Counted from the first letter of the stretch, positions 50,630 to 60,064 are shown. The stretch: 64,000 nt of DNA from Oceanobacter kriegii DSM 6294 (GCF_000422845.1 NZ_AUGV01000016.1:104664-168663); one strand, 5' to 3'. The notes: a model not told the origin generated them from the letters alone. Made by a program: numbers and translations.

Positions 50630-51164
50630 ATTTTTTGATATCGTGAAAAAGCCCGATATTTGTGACGGCGTTGGCATTTTGACGCCGTTATTCATTCGTT
50701 TATTACTTGAGCAAAACGATTGGGTTAGACGGCAACTGAGTCAAAGTGACAAATTTTGTCACCCGTTATGGGCAGGGATGGTGGTGGTGTCCAAAAGTGT
50801 CATCGTAAGTGATTTGGAGTTTTTTCCGGTCTGCCTGGCAACGTCGGGTATTCGTAGGTAACAGAATCACTCTGTGTAGGTTGAATAAACTCAGATAGCG
50901 AGTGTCATTTTTCGTTGCGGGCGAGCCGCCCGCACTCCCGGATGCTAAGCCATATGGGGTTTTTGCAGGTTACAGCTGTATCGGCAGCAAGCTACCTCCC
51001 ACAGCCAAGTCAGCCTCTATGGGGAATTGCGCGTTTAAACGGAATGTAGGGAAGGGGCATGCCCCATCCATGCGGCGTCGCCGGAGTGCAAAAGCGGAAG
51101 AATCAGAATGCGCCATCGGACGATGGCGCGGAAGGGCTAGGGGCTCGGCCAGAGCCCAGAGCGC
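50630..51164. other. Gene-poor region between pilA promoter and the lipoprotein gene
   Basis: No credible gene is seen. It contains a REP half-site at 50983-51005 (GCAAGCTACCTCCCAC). It also contains a 9-bp perfect hairpin (GCGCCATCG at 51110-51118, CGATGGCGC at 51121-51129) and GGGCTC-GGCCA-GAGCCC at about 51138-51154. These could end the B12-controlled operon on the - strand, although no U-run follows. PilR enhancer sites would be expected just upstream of the sigma-54 promoter but were not identified. Confidence 0.5.
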
Positions 51165-52436
51165 TTATTCAGCGTTGAGGATTACAACTTTACGTGGCAG
51201 CAGGTTCAGCTCTACGTATTCGTTGTTTTGGCTGTTGGTGTCGGTGTCCAGTACCAGCAAGCCCGGGTTATCGCTGTTGGCGACGCCAACCCACAGACGG
51301 TCTTCGCTGTCGCTTTCCAGGTCGGTTAGGGTCAGTTCGTCGTTGCTGCCCAGTGTGGTGTCGCTGTTCAGGCCAGCGGTGATATCAACCAGAGTGGCTG
51401 CGTCGTCAGACGTTGGGTCGATCTGGTACAGGTAGTTGTTGAGAGTGGTGCCGTATCCCTGCTCTAACGCAACAGTGAAGTACACCAGGTTGTCGTTCAC
51501 CGGTTCTACGTCGCCAATGTGATATTGAATGACTCCAGCTTCGCTTTCTGCGTTGTATTCAGACAGGTTGCTGTCTGTATCGCTGATCAGATTGGTTACG
51601 GCGTAGGTAGTAGCGTCTACCATGTCGACGCCGGTACCCGTGTTGCTGCCATATGGGCCGTGACCTGAAACGAACAGAATGCCGTTTTCAATTTCCAGCG
51701 TCATTGGGTTGGTGATGTTCAACTCAATGCCGTTCAGGCCATCGGTGCTGGTGTCGGTATCGATTTCTTCCATGCTGGTCAGGTCGATGGCGGCGATGTA
51801 GGCCGTCATTGGTGCCCAGTAGGCGTCCAGGCGCTGCATTACCACAAACAGGGTGTTGTTGTAGATCACCGCATCGGACATGCGTGGGTAGGTTGCGCCT
51901 TCTACGGTGTAGGCAGACAGATCAACTTCTGCCAGCTGGAATTCTTCAGCGGTTGTGGCATTCGGGTTGATCTTCAGAACGGAGCTGCTGCCGTAACGAA
52001 CGACCCAGGCTGCGTCATCGGATTCGTGTACCACTGTGTATGGATTAGAGGTGCTGTCTGACTCGGTTTCGTTGACGGAATATTGCCAGTCGTAGTCGCT
52101 ACCGCCAGGTGTGCTACTGATATCGAAGTTACTTACCAGACCATTGGTTCGATCGAGGTAGTACAAGCTGGAGCGATTACCTTCGCCAGCGATACCAAAG
52201 TTGGTTTCAGTGGTACTCAGGACGGTGTTGGTCGATGTGCGCAGATCGGTAACGTTGCCATACACCAGTTCAGAGCCGCTGTAGTCTGAGGCCGTCGTAA
52301 AAGCGGCAAAGGCTTCGCCAGTAATCGCAGTGCGCTTGTTGTCATCATCATCACTACCACAGGCAGTCAGCAGCATGGAGCTGGCGACGGCGCTGGCCAG
52401 CATCAGTTTTTTGGAAAGCAGAGCATCAAAAGACAT
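51165..52436 (-). CDS. Surface lipoprotein resembling BtuG-type beta-propeller, in B12 riboswitch operon
   Basis: 423 residues. A lipoprotein signal (ASAVASSMLLTACGSDDDDN) gives Cys near 26, followed by a flexible acidic spacer. Repeated beta-blade-like units follow, with SSLYYLDRTNGLVSNFDIS, NPYTVVHESDDAAWVVRYGS, YPRMSDAVIYNNTLFVVMQR and NPMTLEIENGILFVSGHGPY. The pattern of blades resembles YncE-like propellers and the Bacteroides B12-capturing lipoprotein BtuG. It lies 15 bp downstream of the TonB-dependent receptor, behind the riboswitch, which supports a role in cobalamin capture. The functional assignment is inference. Confidence 0.7.
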   Translation of the reverse strand: MSFDALLSKKLMLASAVASSMLLTACGSDDDDNKRTAITGEAFAAFTTASDYSGSELVYGNVTDLRTSTNTVLSTTETNFGIAGEGNRSSLYYLDRTNGLVSNFDISSTPGGSDYDWQYSVNETESDSTSNPYTVVHESDDAAWVVRYGSSSVLKINPNATTAEEFQLAEVDLSAYTVEGATYPRMSDAVIYNNTLFVVMQRLDAYWAPMTAYIAAIDLTSMEEIDTDTSTDGLNGIELNITNPMTLEIENGILFVSGHGPYGSNTGTGVDMVDATTYAVTNLISDTDSNLSEYNAESEAGVIQYHIGDVEPVNDNLVYFTVALEQGYGTTLNNYLYQIDPTSDDAATLVDITAGLNSDTTLGSNDELTLTDLESDSEDRLWVGVANSDNPGLLVLDTDTNSQNNEYVELNLLPRKVVILNAE

Positions 52437-52451
52437 GAGGGATTCCTTGGT

Positions 52452-54623
52452 TTAGTAATGACAGGTCAGGTACAGATTCCACTCCCGGGCGGGGGCGGGT
52501 CTGCTGCTGAAGTCGGTAAATTCGTGGTTAAAGAGATTTTTTACCCGCAGGCCAACGCTGGACTGGCTAACCCAGTTGCCCAGCGTGCCGGTATCACGGC
52601 GGATATTCAGGTTCCAGAGGTTGCGGTCTTCGCCGCTGACGGTATTGCTGCGGTCCAGATAAATATCGCCAGCCAGTTCGTTTTCGAGGCTGATGTGGGT
52701 CGCCTGATTCACGCTTTGCCACTGCAGCTTGCTGAGCAAGCGCTGGTGGTAAATGGAAGGCAGTTGTTTGTTGTCGTACGACTTGGTGTCGCTGCTACTG
52801 GTGCTGGAATAGTGGCTGCCAGCCAGCGATAACTGCCAGCTTCCAAGGGCGGATTGAGTGCCACCAAAACGGCTTTTCAACTGCCATTCCAGGCCTTTCA
52901 TGATGGCATCGGCGCTGTTTTCGTAACGACCAGACCCGGTTGATGGGTCATATACCACGACGATGGTGTTCTCCAATTGGCGTCGAAATACGGTGACAGC
53001 CAACGACGGTTGCGCGAACACATCGGCTTCAATATCAAAGCCTGCGGTCAGGGTGCGGCCCAGCTCCGGGGTCAGATCGGCGTTGCTACGGGTCATGCCC
53101 TGGTCGCCGAAGCGCTCATACAGGCTGGGGATACGCAGGGCGCGCTTCCAGTTCAAATGCACGCTGCCGAAGCTGTGTTCCGATACAAACGCCTGCTTGA
53201 TGGATGCGGTGGTAGACGGCCATTTGATGGTGGATTCGCCGTCGCTGCTGGAGGTGCCTTGCAGGGTTCTGGCCATCGAGGTTTGTTGGTGATGAGTCGA
53301 TGCCAGCGATAGCGTCAGATTGTTGTTCTGCCATTCTACCTGTCCGCCGGCTTGCCATTCTTGCAGCCAGGAAAACTGATCGCATTGGCTGCCCAAACCG
53401 TTGCAGTTGTCGCTGTTGCTGAGTGGGCTGCTGTAACGGCTGGCGTAGGTCTGTTCTTTGCCCTGGGCTTGTAAAGTGAATAACCAGTGTTCCCAGCCTG
53501 TTGCCGCTTCGCCAAACTGACTGCTCAGCGAGGCTTCGGTGTTCTGGTAACGGTAGTGGTCGTCGTTGGTGGTGTAAGAGAAGATCGCCAACGGGTCTTT
53601 GTAGGCCTGACGTTCAAGGGAATGGCTCAGCGACCAGCTTTGGTACCAGTCGCTGCCCCAGTGGCCAGACAAACGCAGGCCATGTTGTTTGCTGGTTAAC
53701 AAGGCGCGGTTGCGTGTGGAGTTGCGCGCATATTGCGGCAGCTGTTTTTCGCGGTCTTGCCACCAGGCTTGTATTTGAGTGCTGTTGAGGCTGGCGGACA
53801 CGTCAATGCGGTCCTTGCGGAACGCCGCGTTGTTGAGGTCTTGCTTAACGTAAAGCTGGCTGGAGTTTTGTGGATTTGGGACTGCGTAGGAATAGTTGTT
53901 ATCGCTTTGCTGGTGGTCGACGCTCACCGCGATAGGCGTGCCCAGTACATTCGCCGAGACGTTCAGGTTGGCCGACAAGGTGCCGTAACTGCCTGCGCCC
54001 AGTTGCAGCTGTTGGCTGGACTGGTCGGCGTTGCGGGTAACGATGTTAATCGTGCCGCCAATGGCTTGATCGTTGGTCACAGAGCCGTCGCTGCTGTCAC
54101 TGGCGCTGGTGATGACGTCGATGCGTTCAATATTGCTTAGCGGTATATCCGCCAAATCGTAGTGGCCAAATTGACCGCTGTTTTGCAGAACGCCGTTTAC
54201 CAGCACGCGGGTCTGGTTGGTGCTTGCCCCCAGGATCGACACCAGCACCGGGTCGCCCATGCCGCCCAATGCCTGCACCTGAACGCCGTTCAAAGACGCC
54301 AGAAACTCCCCCAGATTGCGGTAACCATCGGCCAGTTGGCTGGCATCAAAACTACGCAGCTGCTGGCTTTCAGTGATGGAGCGGCCGTAGACCACTATCT
54401 GGTCATCTGTGGTTTGTTCATCTGTGGTTTGTTCATTAAGGGTTTGTTTATCGCTGATACCGGACTGTGTCTCTGAGGTGTTGTTCGACAGAGTTTCACC
54501 ACGGGAAGAATGCGGCAGTACCGCCAGCATCAGGCCAATGACCCACAAGGCGGAAACCAGCATATTCTTGATGATAAATACCAGACTGGAGCGTCGGGAA
54601 ATTGGGGCCGTGGGTGAATTCAA
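52452..54623 (-). CDS. TonB-dependent outer membrane receptor, probable cobalamin transporter (BtuB-like)
   Basis: 723 residues from a TTG at 54623, which has AAGGA upstream; an ATG at 54563 is the alternative. After the signal sequence comes a TonB-box-like DQIVVYGRS. The plug domain follows (LGEFLASLNGVQVQALGGMG, ILGASTNQTRVLVNGV, IERIDVITSASDSS, AIGGTINIVTR), then a 22-strand-type barrel ending in an aromatic residue (REWNLYLTCHY). The cobalamin riboswitch immediately upstream indicates B12 or a related corrinoid as substrate. Confidence 0.88.
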   Translation of the reverse strand: MNSPTAPISRRSSLVFIIKNMLVSALWVIGLMLAVLPHSSRGETLSNNTSETQSGISDKQTLNEQTTDEQTTDDQIVVYGRSITESQQLRSFDASQLADGYRNLGEFLASLNGVQVQALGGMGDPVLVSILGASTNQTRVLVNGVLQNSGQFGHYDLADIPLSNIERIDVITSASDSSDGSVTNDQAIGGTINIVTRNADQSSQQLQLGAGSYGTLSANLNVSANVLGTPIAVSVDHQQSDNNYSYAVPNPQNSSQLYVKQDLNNAAFRKDRIDVSASLNSTQIQAWWQDREKQLPQYARNSTRNRALLTSKQHGLRLSGHWGSDWYQSWSLSHSLERQAYKDPLAIFSYTTNDDHYRYQNTEASLSSQFGEAATGWEHWLFTLQAQGKEQTYASRYSSPLSNSDNCNGLGSQCDQFSWLQEWQAGGQVEWQNNNLTLSLASTHHQQTSMARTLQGTSSSDGESTIKWPSTTASIKQAFVSEHSFGSVHLNWKRALRIPSLYERFGDQGMTRSNADLTPELGRTLTAGFDIEADVFAQPSLAVTVFRRQLENTIVVVYDPSTGSGRYENSADAIMKGLEWQLKSRFGGTQSALGSWQLSLAGSHYSSTSSSDTKSYDNKQLPSIYHQRLLSKLQWQSVNQATHISLENELAGDIYLDRSNTVSGEDRNLWNLNIRRDTGTLGNWVSQSSVGLRVKNLFNHEFTDFSSRPAPAREWNLYLTCHY

Positions 54624-54751
54624 TCCGATGTCCTTGCAAGGGAGTTACTGCGGACGGGATTGTGGGAAAGGAACGACGAAGCACCAGAGCGCAGACGGGC
54701 TCCGGCAGGCTTGACTACTTTCCCGTCGCCCTCCGCAACGTCAGTATTCCA

Positions 54752-54945
54752 ATCAGGCCGGTATCCGGGCTGACGACCAGAGCCTAAGGGCTCGGCAACA
54801 ACGCCTTCCCGCTGGTTAGAGCAGTGGCTGCAAATGCGGCTGGCATCGCGGTTGTTGCTTGGGTCGATCACCGTTGCGGGGGCAGCGTCGGAATGCCTGG
54901 CAGTCGCCAAGGGAACCGAACTTCCCGTTTAACCCTGAAAAACTG
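54752..54945 (-). ncRNA. Cobalamin riboswitch
   Basis: On the - strand the order of conserved blocks is CCCCCGCAACGGTGAT (about 54864-54880), GCCACTGC then ACCAGCGGGAAGGCG (about 54803-54830) and a B12-box-like GTCAGCCCGGATACCGGCC (about 54755-54773). These are the hallmarks of the Cobalamin (RF00174-type) aptamer. The 128-nt stretch to the receptor start would hold the expression platform. B12 binding would lower expression of the receptor and lipoprotein. Confidence 0.9.
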
Positions 54946-55059
54946 GTTGTGTTTTGTACAAGGGCACCTGATCAAGCGCGGAAGAGTATAGGGAAGGGGA
55001 AAATTGGTCAAGAAATGGCGGTGGAGTGGTAGAAATGGCCGCAGTGCGTCGGTGTTTGA

Positions 55060-55407
55060 TGATGTAGTAGGGTGGGATATATCCCATCTGTCCGGCGAAG
55101 CCGGATAATCGCAGGCAAGCCTACTCCTACAGCTCGTTGACATATGGCGAATGTGGGAGCGAGCTTGCTCGCGAATAGCCCATCGGCAGCAAGCTACCTC
55201 CCACCGCCATATAGAACGCCCACGAGAACTTGAAGGATAATCGCAGGCAAGCCAGCTGCTACAGCTCGTTGGCATTTGGTAAATGTGGGAGCGAGCTTGC
55301 TCGCGAATAATCCATCGGCAGCAAGCTACCTCCCACGTATGTGTGGGGGGAATTTCAACATGGCCGTGTCAGATGGCAGCCGCTGCGCGTCTTTATCTGA
55401 CCTACAT
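55060..55407. repeat. REP cluster with duplicated 102-bp unit
   Basis: Two 102-bp direct copies (55103-55204 and 55235-55336) each contain three REP variants: GCAGGCAAGCC..CTCCTAC, GTGGGAGCGAGCTTGCTCGC and GCAAGCTACCTCCCAC. They differ at about ten positions. A further REP (GTCAGATGGCAGCCGC to GACCTACAT) is at 55366-55407. A palindrome TCCGGC-GAA-GCCGGA lies near 55091. The region between the riboswitch and the kinase gene has no other content. Confidence 0.8.
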
Positions 55408-55432
55408 CTGCCTGACAGAATATGGCCTGAGC

Positions 55433-57712
55433 TTATTTGCTGATTGGTAGTTTGACGATAAACCGTGCGCCGTGGGGATCGGCGTGGCGGTAGAGCATTT
55501 GGCCTTTGTGATGGTTGGTGACGATAAAATACGACACCGATAGTCCAAGGCCGGTGCCTTCTCCAACTTCCTTGGTGGTGAAAAACGGTTCAAACACGTG
55601 GGCAACTTTGTCGGCTGGAACACCGCTGCCGTTGTCTTCAACGCTGATGCTGACCAAATCGCCGTTGCGCCAGGCGTGCAGGCGAATCACAGGTTTCCAG
55701 TCGGGTTCGTCGTCGGTGTGGTATTGCGACAGCGCTTGCAAGGCGTTTTTGATCAGGTTCACCAACACTTGCTCGATTTCGCCGGGAATGGCGTTTACCG
55801 CAGGCAGGTGGTCCATTGGGCTGTGTTGTAGTTCAACGTGGCGGAAGTTGAGATCGGATCGTGCGATGTTGATGGCGTTGTCGATCAGGTCGCTGACGCT
55901 TTGGCTTTCCAGCATGGCGTCGTTCTGGCGGGAGAAATTGAGCATGCTTTCAATAATCGCAGCGGCCCGTTCTCCGGCGTCTTTTATATGGTCCATCATC
56001 TGGATCACATCGCGTTGCCGCAGGTACTGCTCCAGCGCCAGTAAATCCAGCCCAAGGGATTCCGCCGTGCGTTTGTTGGCGGGCAGTTGGCCCAGCAGGC
56101 GGCGTCGAATATTTTGCAGGTTTTGCAAAATAGCACCCAAGGGGTTGTTGATTTCATGAGCCATGCCGGCGGCCAGTCCGCCGACGGTGAGCATCTTTTC
56201 CGACTGCACCATCATTTCTTCCATTTTCAGGCGCTGGCGAATGTCTTCCAGACGAATTACCGCAACGGCCTCGTCACTGTTGTCGAGGGCGTAGGCGGTG
56301 ACTTCGGTTTTTAACTCTTGCTCGATGCTGTTCAGCGTCAGGTGCTGCTGGGTTAGCGGCTTACGGTCGGTTGGGTGGTCTGAGCTGTTCTCCGAAGAGC
56401 CATTAGCGGGGTTGGATGAGCCTTCAGCGCCGTTGTAAGAGCCATCAGGGCTATCTTCATGCTGAGCATGAACTTGCTGTATGTGGGCTCGTCTGGCAAT
56501 CGTGCCCAGCACCGTCCGAATAATGTCATCCAGTTCGGGAATAAAGCCGTTCAGTGGCTGACCCAGTTGCACACCAGGATGACCGGCTTCACCGGCAGGA
56601 CGCTCGGATTTCAGCAGTGCGGTTTTCAGCAATTCTTTGCCACGGCGGTTGTACTGCAACAGATTGCCGTGCTGGTCGACCGAAAACAGTGCAAAGGGAA
56701 TGGCGTTCAGAATGGCATCCAGCAAACTTTTGGTGTGGCCCAGCTGTCGTTCCATGGTGGAGCGCACGCGGATTTCTTTCTCCAGGTCGTCGTTCATGCG
56801 AGCGCTTTCCTGTGCCAGCAGGGTGGCCCGCTGGCGAGCGCTTTCGGCCTGCTGGTGAGCGCGGGCAAGGTCAAAATTACGTCGGTGCAGGTGCCAGTAA
56901 AATTCGTTCAGACTTTCGACCAGTGGCTGCAGGTCCGGGTCTTCGGCCCGAAACTGGAACGAAGCGTCTTGCTCCAGCAGCTGAATCCGGTCGAGCTGTT
57001 TTTTCAGGTCGTGATACGGGTATTGCTGCCAGCGCCGAATCAGCACATACAGCAAAAACATCAGCAGCGAGCTGATCGAGCCAATAATCAGCAGGGTGCT
57101 GATGGTTTCCGTCAGAAAATACAGCGGCAGGGCTCGAGCGTTGGCGATAACAATTTCGTAGTCGTGGCCTATGGTGGTGAACGCGTGGCGGTGTATTTGC
57201 AGGCGTTCAGTGTCGATGTTTGGCCCTTGAACAGCCGGTATCTGGATCAGCAGTTGGTCGGTGTTGTCGTGCAGTTGAATAGATGCAATCCGCGGGTGCT
57301 TGATGAAGTCTTCCATTAACTGCCGCACGGCCATCAGGTCGGGAGGAGAGATGACCAGCTCTTTTTCCATCGCATTCAGCAGCAGGCGGTTGAGCTCGGG
57401 TTCCAGATGGTTGCGGCTGACCCGGTCTGCCGTCATCAGGAACGCCACCGCCGACATCGCCAGCACAATCACCACGGCAACGATAATAGCGATCATGGTT
57501 TTGCGGCGCGGCAAAATCTCGGAACGCAAATCGTCTGCAGCGGGCAGGCTGTGCGACAGCGTGATGGTCTCGCTCTTTTCGGTTTTGCTCTGTCCGGTTT
57601 TATTCGATATCGGCTCGTCTTGCCCGTCATTTGGGCCTAGCGAAGCAGAAGGGGCTGTGCGTGTATCGGGCGTTGAGGTTGAGTCAGAGCGGCGACGATT
57701 CATTGAGGCCAT
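55433..57712 (-). CDS. Membrane sensor histidine kinase with PAS domain
   Basis: 759 residues. A polar N-terminal extension of about 68 residues precedes the first transmembrane segment (MIAIIVAVVIVLAMSAVAFL). A periplasmic sensor of about 120 residues and a second segment (ISTLLIIGSISSLLMFLLYV) follow. A coiled-coil, a PAS domain (LDAILNAIPFALFSVDQHGN), HisKA (LAAGMAHEINNPLGAILQNL, H near 516) and HATPase_c (NLIKNALQAL, EDNGSGVPADKV, GEGTGLGLSVSY) complete it. All catalytic boxes look intact. No response regulator is adjacent. The start overlaps panE by 13 bp. Confidence 0.9.
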   Translation of the reverse strand: MASMNRRRSDSTSTPDTRTAPSASLGPNDGQDEPISNKTGQSKTEKSETITLSHSLPAADDLRSEILPRRKTMIAIIVAVVIVLAMSAVAFLMTADRVSRNHLEPELNRLLLNAMEKELVISPPDLMAVRQLMEDFIKHPRIASIQLHDNTDQLLIQIPAVQGPNIDTERLQIHRHAFTTIGHDYEIVIANARALPLYFLTETISTLLIIGSISSLLMFLLYVLIRRWQQYPYHDLKKQLDRIQLLEQDASFQFRAEDPDLQPLVESLNEFYWHLHRRNFDLARAHQQAESARQRATLLAQESARMNDDLEKEIRVRSTMERQLGHTKSLLDAILNAIPFALFSVDQHGNLLQYNRRGKELLKTALLKSERPAGEAGHPGVQLGQPLNGFIPELDDIIRTVLGTIARRAHIQQVHAQHEDSPDGSYNGAEGSSNPANGSSENSSDHPTDRKPLTQQHLTLNSIEQELKTEVTAYALDNSDEAVAVIRLEDIRQRLKMEEMMVQSEKMLTVGGLAAGMAHEINNPLGAILQNLQNIRRRLLGQLPANKRTAESLGLDLLALEQYLRQRDVIQMMDHIKDAGERAAAIIESMLNFSRQNDAMLESQSVSDLIDNAINIARSDLNFRHVELQHSPMDHLPAVNAIPGEIEQVLVNLIKNALQALSQYHTDDEPDWKPVIRLHAWRNGDLVSISVEDNGSGVPADKVAHVFEPFFTTKEVGEGTGLGLSVSYFIVTNHHKGQMLYRHADPHGARFIVKLPISK

Positions 57713-58758
57713 ACCGTCAGTCCCTTGCCTTGCAGTTGCTCAGCCAGCTTACGGGTTTCCGGAATGGATGGTTGCTGTTCCTCTGGTAGCTGCGACACCT
57801 GAATCAGCAGATAGCCCAAAATATACGCCAGCTCGGTGGGGCGGCCGGCGATAATGTCTTGCAGGGTGGACGAGCGGTTAGCCGCGGTTTTTTGCGCAAC
57901 AAGCGTGACCCGTTGAACGAAGTCGTCCGGCAGCTGCCATTCAAGCAGCTTACTGGCTTCCAGCACTTCATTCGCCAGAGCGAGAAAGTGCTGGTGGTAG
58001 GCCGTATTGCTAACCAACTCGCCGTTAAGGCATTGATAAAGCGCGGTCAACGGGTTGATCACAATGTTCACCGCGAGCTTGTTGATCAGCCGCTGCTGGA
58101 TATCAGGCACGAATTTAAGGTGAGGAGGCAGGGGTGTATTTACCGCTAGAAGCTCTTGTCCTGGCGTTTGCAGGGCTCGGCCAACCAGTACTTCGCCAAG
58201 CCCGGCATAGCAGTAGCTTCGGACTGGATTGTCCTTATCAGGCATCAAAAAAGCACCGTCCGTTGACGTACCCAGCCACAACTCCATTGTCAGGTTTTGC
58301 TGTTGCAACCACTGCTGTACCGCCTGCTGTTGGCCCATGCCGTTTTGCAGCAGCAGAATTCGCTGAACCTTGTTCAGGGCTTCAGAGTGTTGATGCAGCG
58401 TCTGTAACGCCGTCAGCGTATGCGCTGCCTTCGTGGTTACAACCAGCCAGTCGATGGGCTGCTTTCCATCCCAGCAGGGTAACTCGAGTTCAAGCTCTGA
58501 TTGTGGGGATGAGTGTGGTTCTTGGTTTAGTTCTGAAGCATGGGAGCTTGTGCCAGGGCCAAACGCAGAATCGCTGAAAGCGGAGCGGGTTGCTTCAGAC
58601 AGCTGCAAGCGTCGCTGAACGTTGCAGGGCTGTCGGGCTTCGTCAGAATGGCTATTCGCAGCCTGTTTGGGAACGCAATAAACCTCGAGGCCGCGCCAAT
58701 GTGCAGCCATTACCGTGCCGATGGCACCCAAACCGAGAATCGCAATGGAAGTTGTCAT
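57700..58758 (-). CDS. panE: 2-dehydropantoate 2-reductase
   Basis: 352 residues. The Rossmann motif is ILGLGAIGTVMAAHW. The family signature VVTTKAAHTLTALQ and the catalytic lysine region INKLAVNIVINPLTALYQC are present, with RPTELAYILGYLL near the end. It reduces ketopantoate to pantoate with NADPH for pantothenate and CoA. It is somewhat longer than usual because of a low-complexity insertion of about 60 residues after the first strand. The stop overlaps the kinase start by 13 bp. Confidence 0.88.
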   Translation of the reverse strand: MTTSIAILGLGAIGTVMAAHWRGLEVYCVPKQAANSHSDEARQPCNVQRRLQLSEATRSAFSDSAFGPGTSSHASELNQEPHSSPQSELELELPCWDGKQPIDWLVVTTKAAHTLTALQTLHQHSEALNKVQRILLLQNGMGQQQAVQQWLQQQNLTMELWLGTSTDGAFLMPDKDNPVRSYCYAGLGEVLVGRALQTPGQELLAVNTPLPPHLKFVPDIQQRLINKLAVNIVINPLTALYQCLNGELVSNTAYHQHFLALANEVLEASKLLEWQLPDDFVQRVTLVAQKTAANRSSTLQDIIAGRPTELAYILGYLLIQVSQLPEEQQPSIPETRKLAEQLQGKGLTVWPQ

Positions 58759-58814
58759 GATGGCTGATTATAGAGCTGCTTGAAGGAATTAACAGCACGG
58801 ATGGGGAGGGGCAT

Positions 58815-59978
58815 TCAGCCGGTGGGCTGAACCAGTTTCAGCAGTTTATCGGCTTCGCTGTCTGTGCCAGCGTTACTGGTCGGATCGGTTTCTGAGACTG
58901 TGTTCGGTGTTTCTGTGTTTGCTTCGGCGTTTGTATCGGTGTTGATGTTAGAAGGTTCGGAAGCTTCCGGTGTGGCCATTGACCCCGTCATTGCTGGAGC
59001 CGCGGAAGTAGTCACATGGGCTGCCGGCAAAATACTCTCCGGGTTTTCCAGTGCATCGGCAAAACTGGCCAGCAGTTGCTTACACAAGGATGTTGGATGA
59101 TCTGCCTTGGCGCGACCTACCCAGTGCTGAAGGATATCGACGTCTTCACGGCAACAGCTTTCAATGGTTTTTAATGAATAGTGGTGTTTGTTCAGCAGCC
59201 AGGCGGCCAACGGCATCAAGCGCTGGTAAACGCGACGGTTTTTGCTGTCGGTCATATCTTCGACCGTTACACCAAAACGGCTGGCCACAATATTGACGGC
59301 TATCGCCCAGGCTTTTTCTGTTGGAATCAAATCAGACGTTGAGGCTGTTTGAATCGTGGCTTGGCTACCGACGTGGCGTTCCATCCAACGATCACGAGCC
59401 AGCGCAAGATGCATCGGCTGGTTGCCGTCGTTCAGGTTTAAGTGCGCTTTTGCGGGTTGCTCCATCACATTGATGTAATGCTGCTCACGGCGGTGACGAC
59501 TGTGGCTCAGGCGGTTCAGCACCGCTTCACAATCCAGCCATGCCGGTGGCTCGTGCATTCGGTAGCAACGATCGCTGCTCCACGGGTACAGCTCAGCGCT
59601 GGGTACCTTGCCTTCAAACACCGGCAGGCGGTGAAGCTGCAACACGGTGTCCATTAAAAACGCTGATTCATCAATCGCAAGTACATCAACCTGCTCAGAC
59701 AACAGTTGCTGCTTCTGACCCCAAATCGCTTCGTGGGCTTCCGATAACTGTTGCTGCAAAACTTCCACCACCGCAGGCCAATCCTGCGCGCAACGCAGCA
59801 CGCAGCGAATGCTATTGGCATCCAGCAGCCAGGCAATGAGCTTGCAGTCAGGCAAGTTGGCCAGCAGGCGCGGCGCAGCCTCCAACTCAAATACCGAGCG
59901 GAAAATGGCTTGCTTGCGAGCGCCTCGGAATGTCAGTAAGTAAACACCCGGGCCATGTAACGGAAGTTTGCTGTTCAT
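58815..59978 (-). CDS. Degenerate RAYT-like (Y1 transposase) protein with DnaA-type C-terminal domain
   Basis: 387 residues. The N-terminal half follows the layout of REP-associated tyrosine transposases: GVYLLTFRGARKQAIF near 11-26, the LIAWLLDANSIRCVL strand at 47-61, LAIDESAFLMD near 100-110, YPWSSDRCYR at 131-140 and PAWLDCEAVLNRL at 145-157. At the HUH position the residues are NSIR, and no Tyr stands at the catalytic helix (AHEAIWG near 81-87), so it should be inactive. A DnaA-domain-IV-like region is at about 222-300 (FGVTVEDMTDSKNRRVYQR). The tail is Thr/Ala/Glu-rich. It is flanked by REP clusters on both sides. Confidence 0.7.
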   Translation of the reverse strand: MNSKLPLHGPGVYLLTFRGARKQAIFRSVFELEAAPRLLANLPDCKLIAWLLDANSIRCVLRCAQDWPAVVEVLQQQLSEAHEAIWGQKQQLLSEQVDVLAIDESAFLMDTVLQLHRLPVFEGKVPSAELYPWSSDRCYRMHEPPAWLDCEAVLNRLSHSRHRREQHYINVMEQPAKAHLNLNDGNQPMHLALARDRWMERHVGSQATIQTASTSDLIPTEKAWAIAVNIVASRFGVTVEDMTDSKNRRVYQRLMPLAAWLLNKHHYSLKTIESCCREDVDILQHWVGRAKADHPTSLCKQLLASFADALENPESILPAAHVTTSAAPAMTGSMATPEASEPSNINTDTNAEANTETPNTVSETDPTSNAGTDSEADKLLKLVQPTG

Positions 59979-60064
59979 AACAAACAGAGTAGACAGTGCT
60001 TACACAAATGCCAGTGACATTTTGTGATAAATCATTTCTGGCAAATAACGGGCAATAATGACCA

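Noticed and set aside
50643..50861. 72-codon + strand frame upstream of pilA
   Set aside because: It overlaps the region expected to hold PilR sites, lacks a ribosome-binding site and has an unremarkable sequence.
55103..55336. Regular repeats that could suggest a CRISPR array
   Set aside because: Only two 102-bp copies, made of palindromic REP variants; no short identical repeats with unique spacers and no cas genes.
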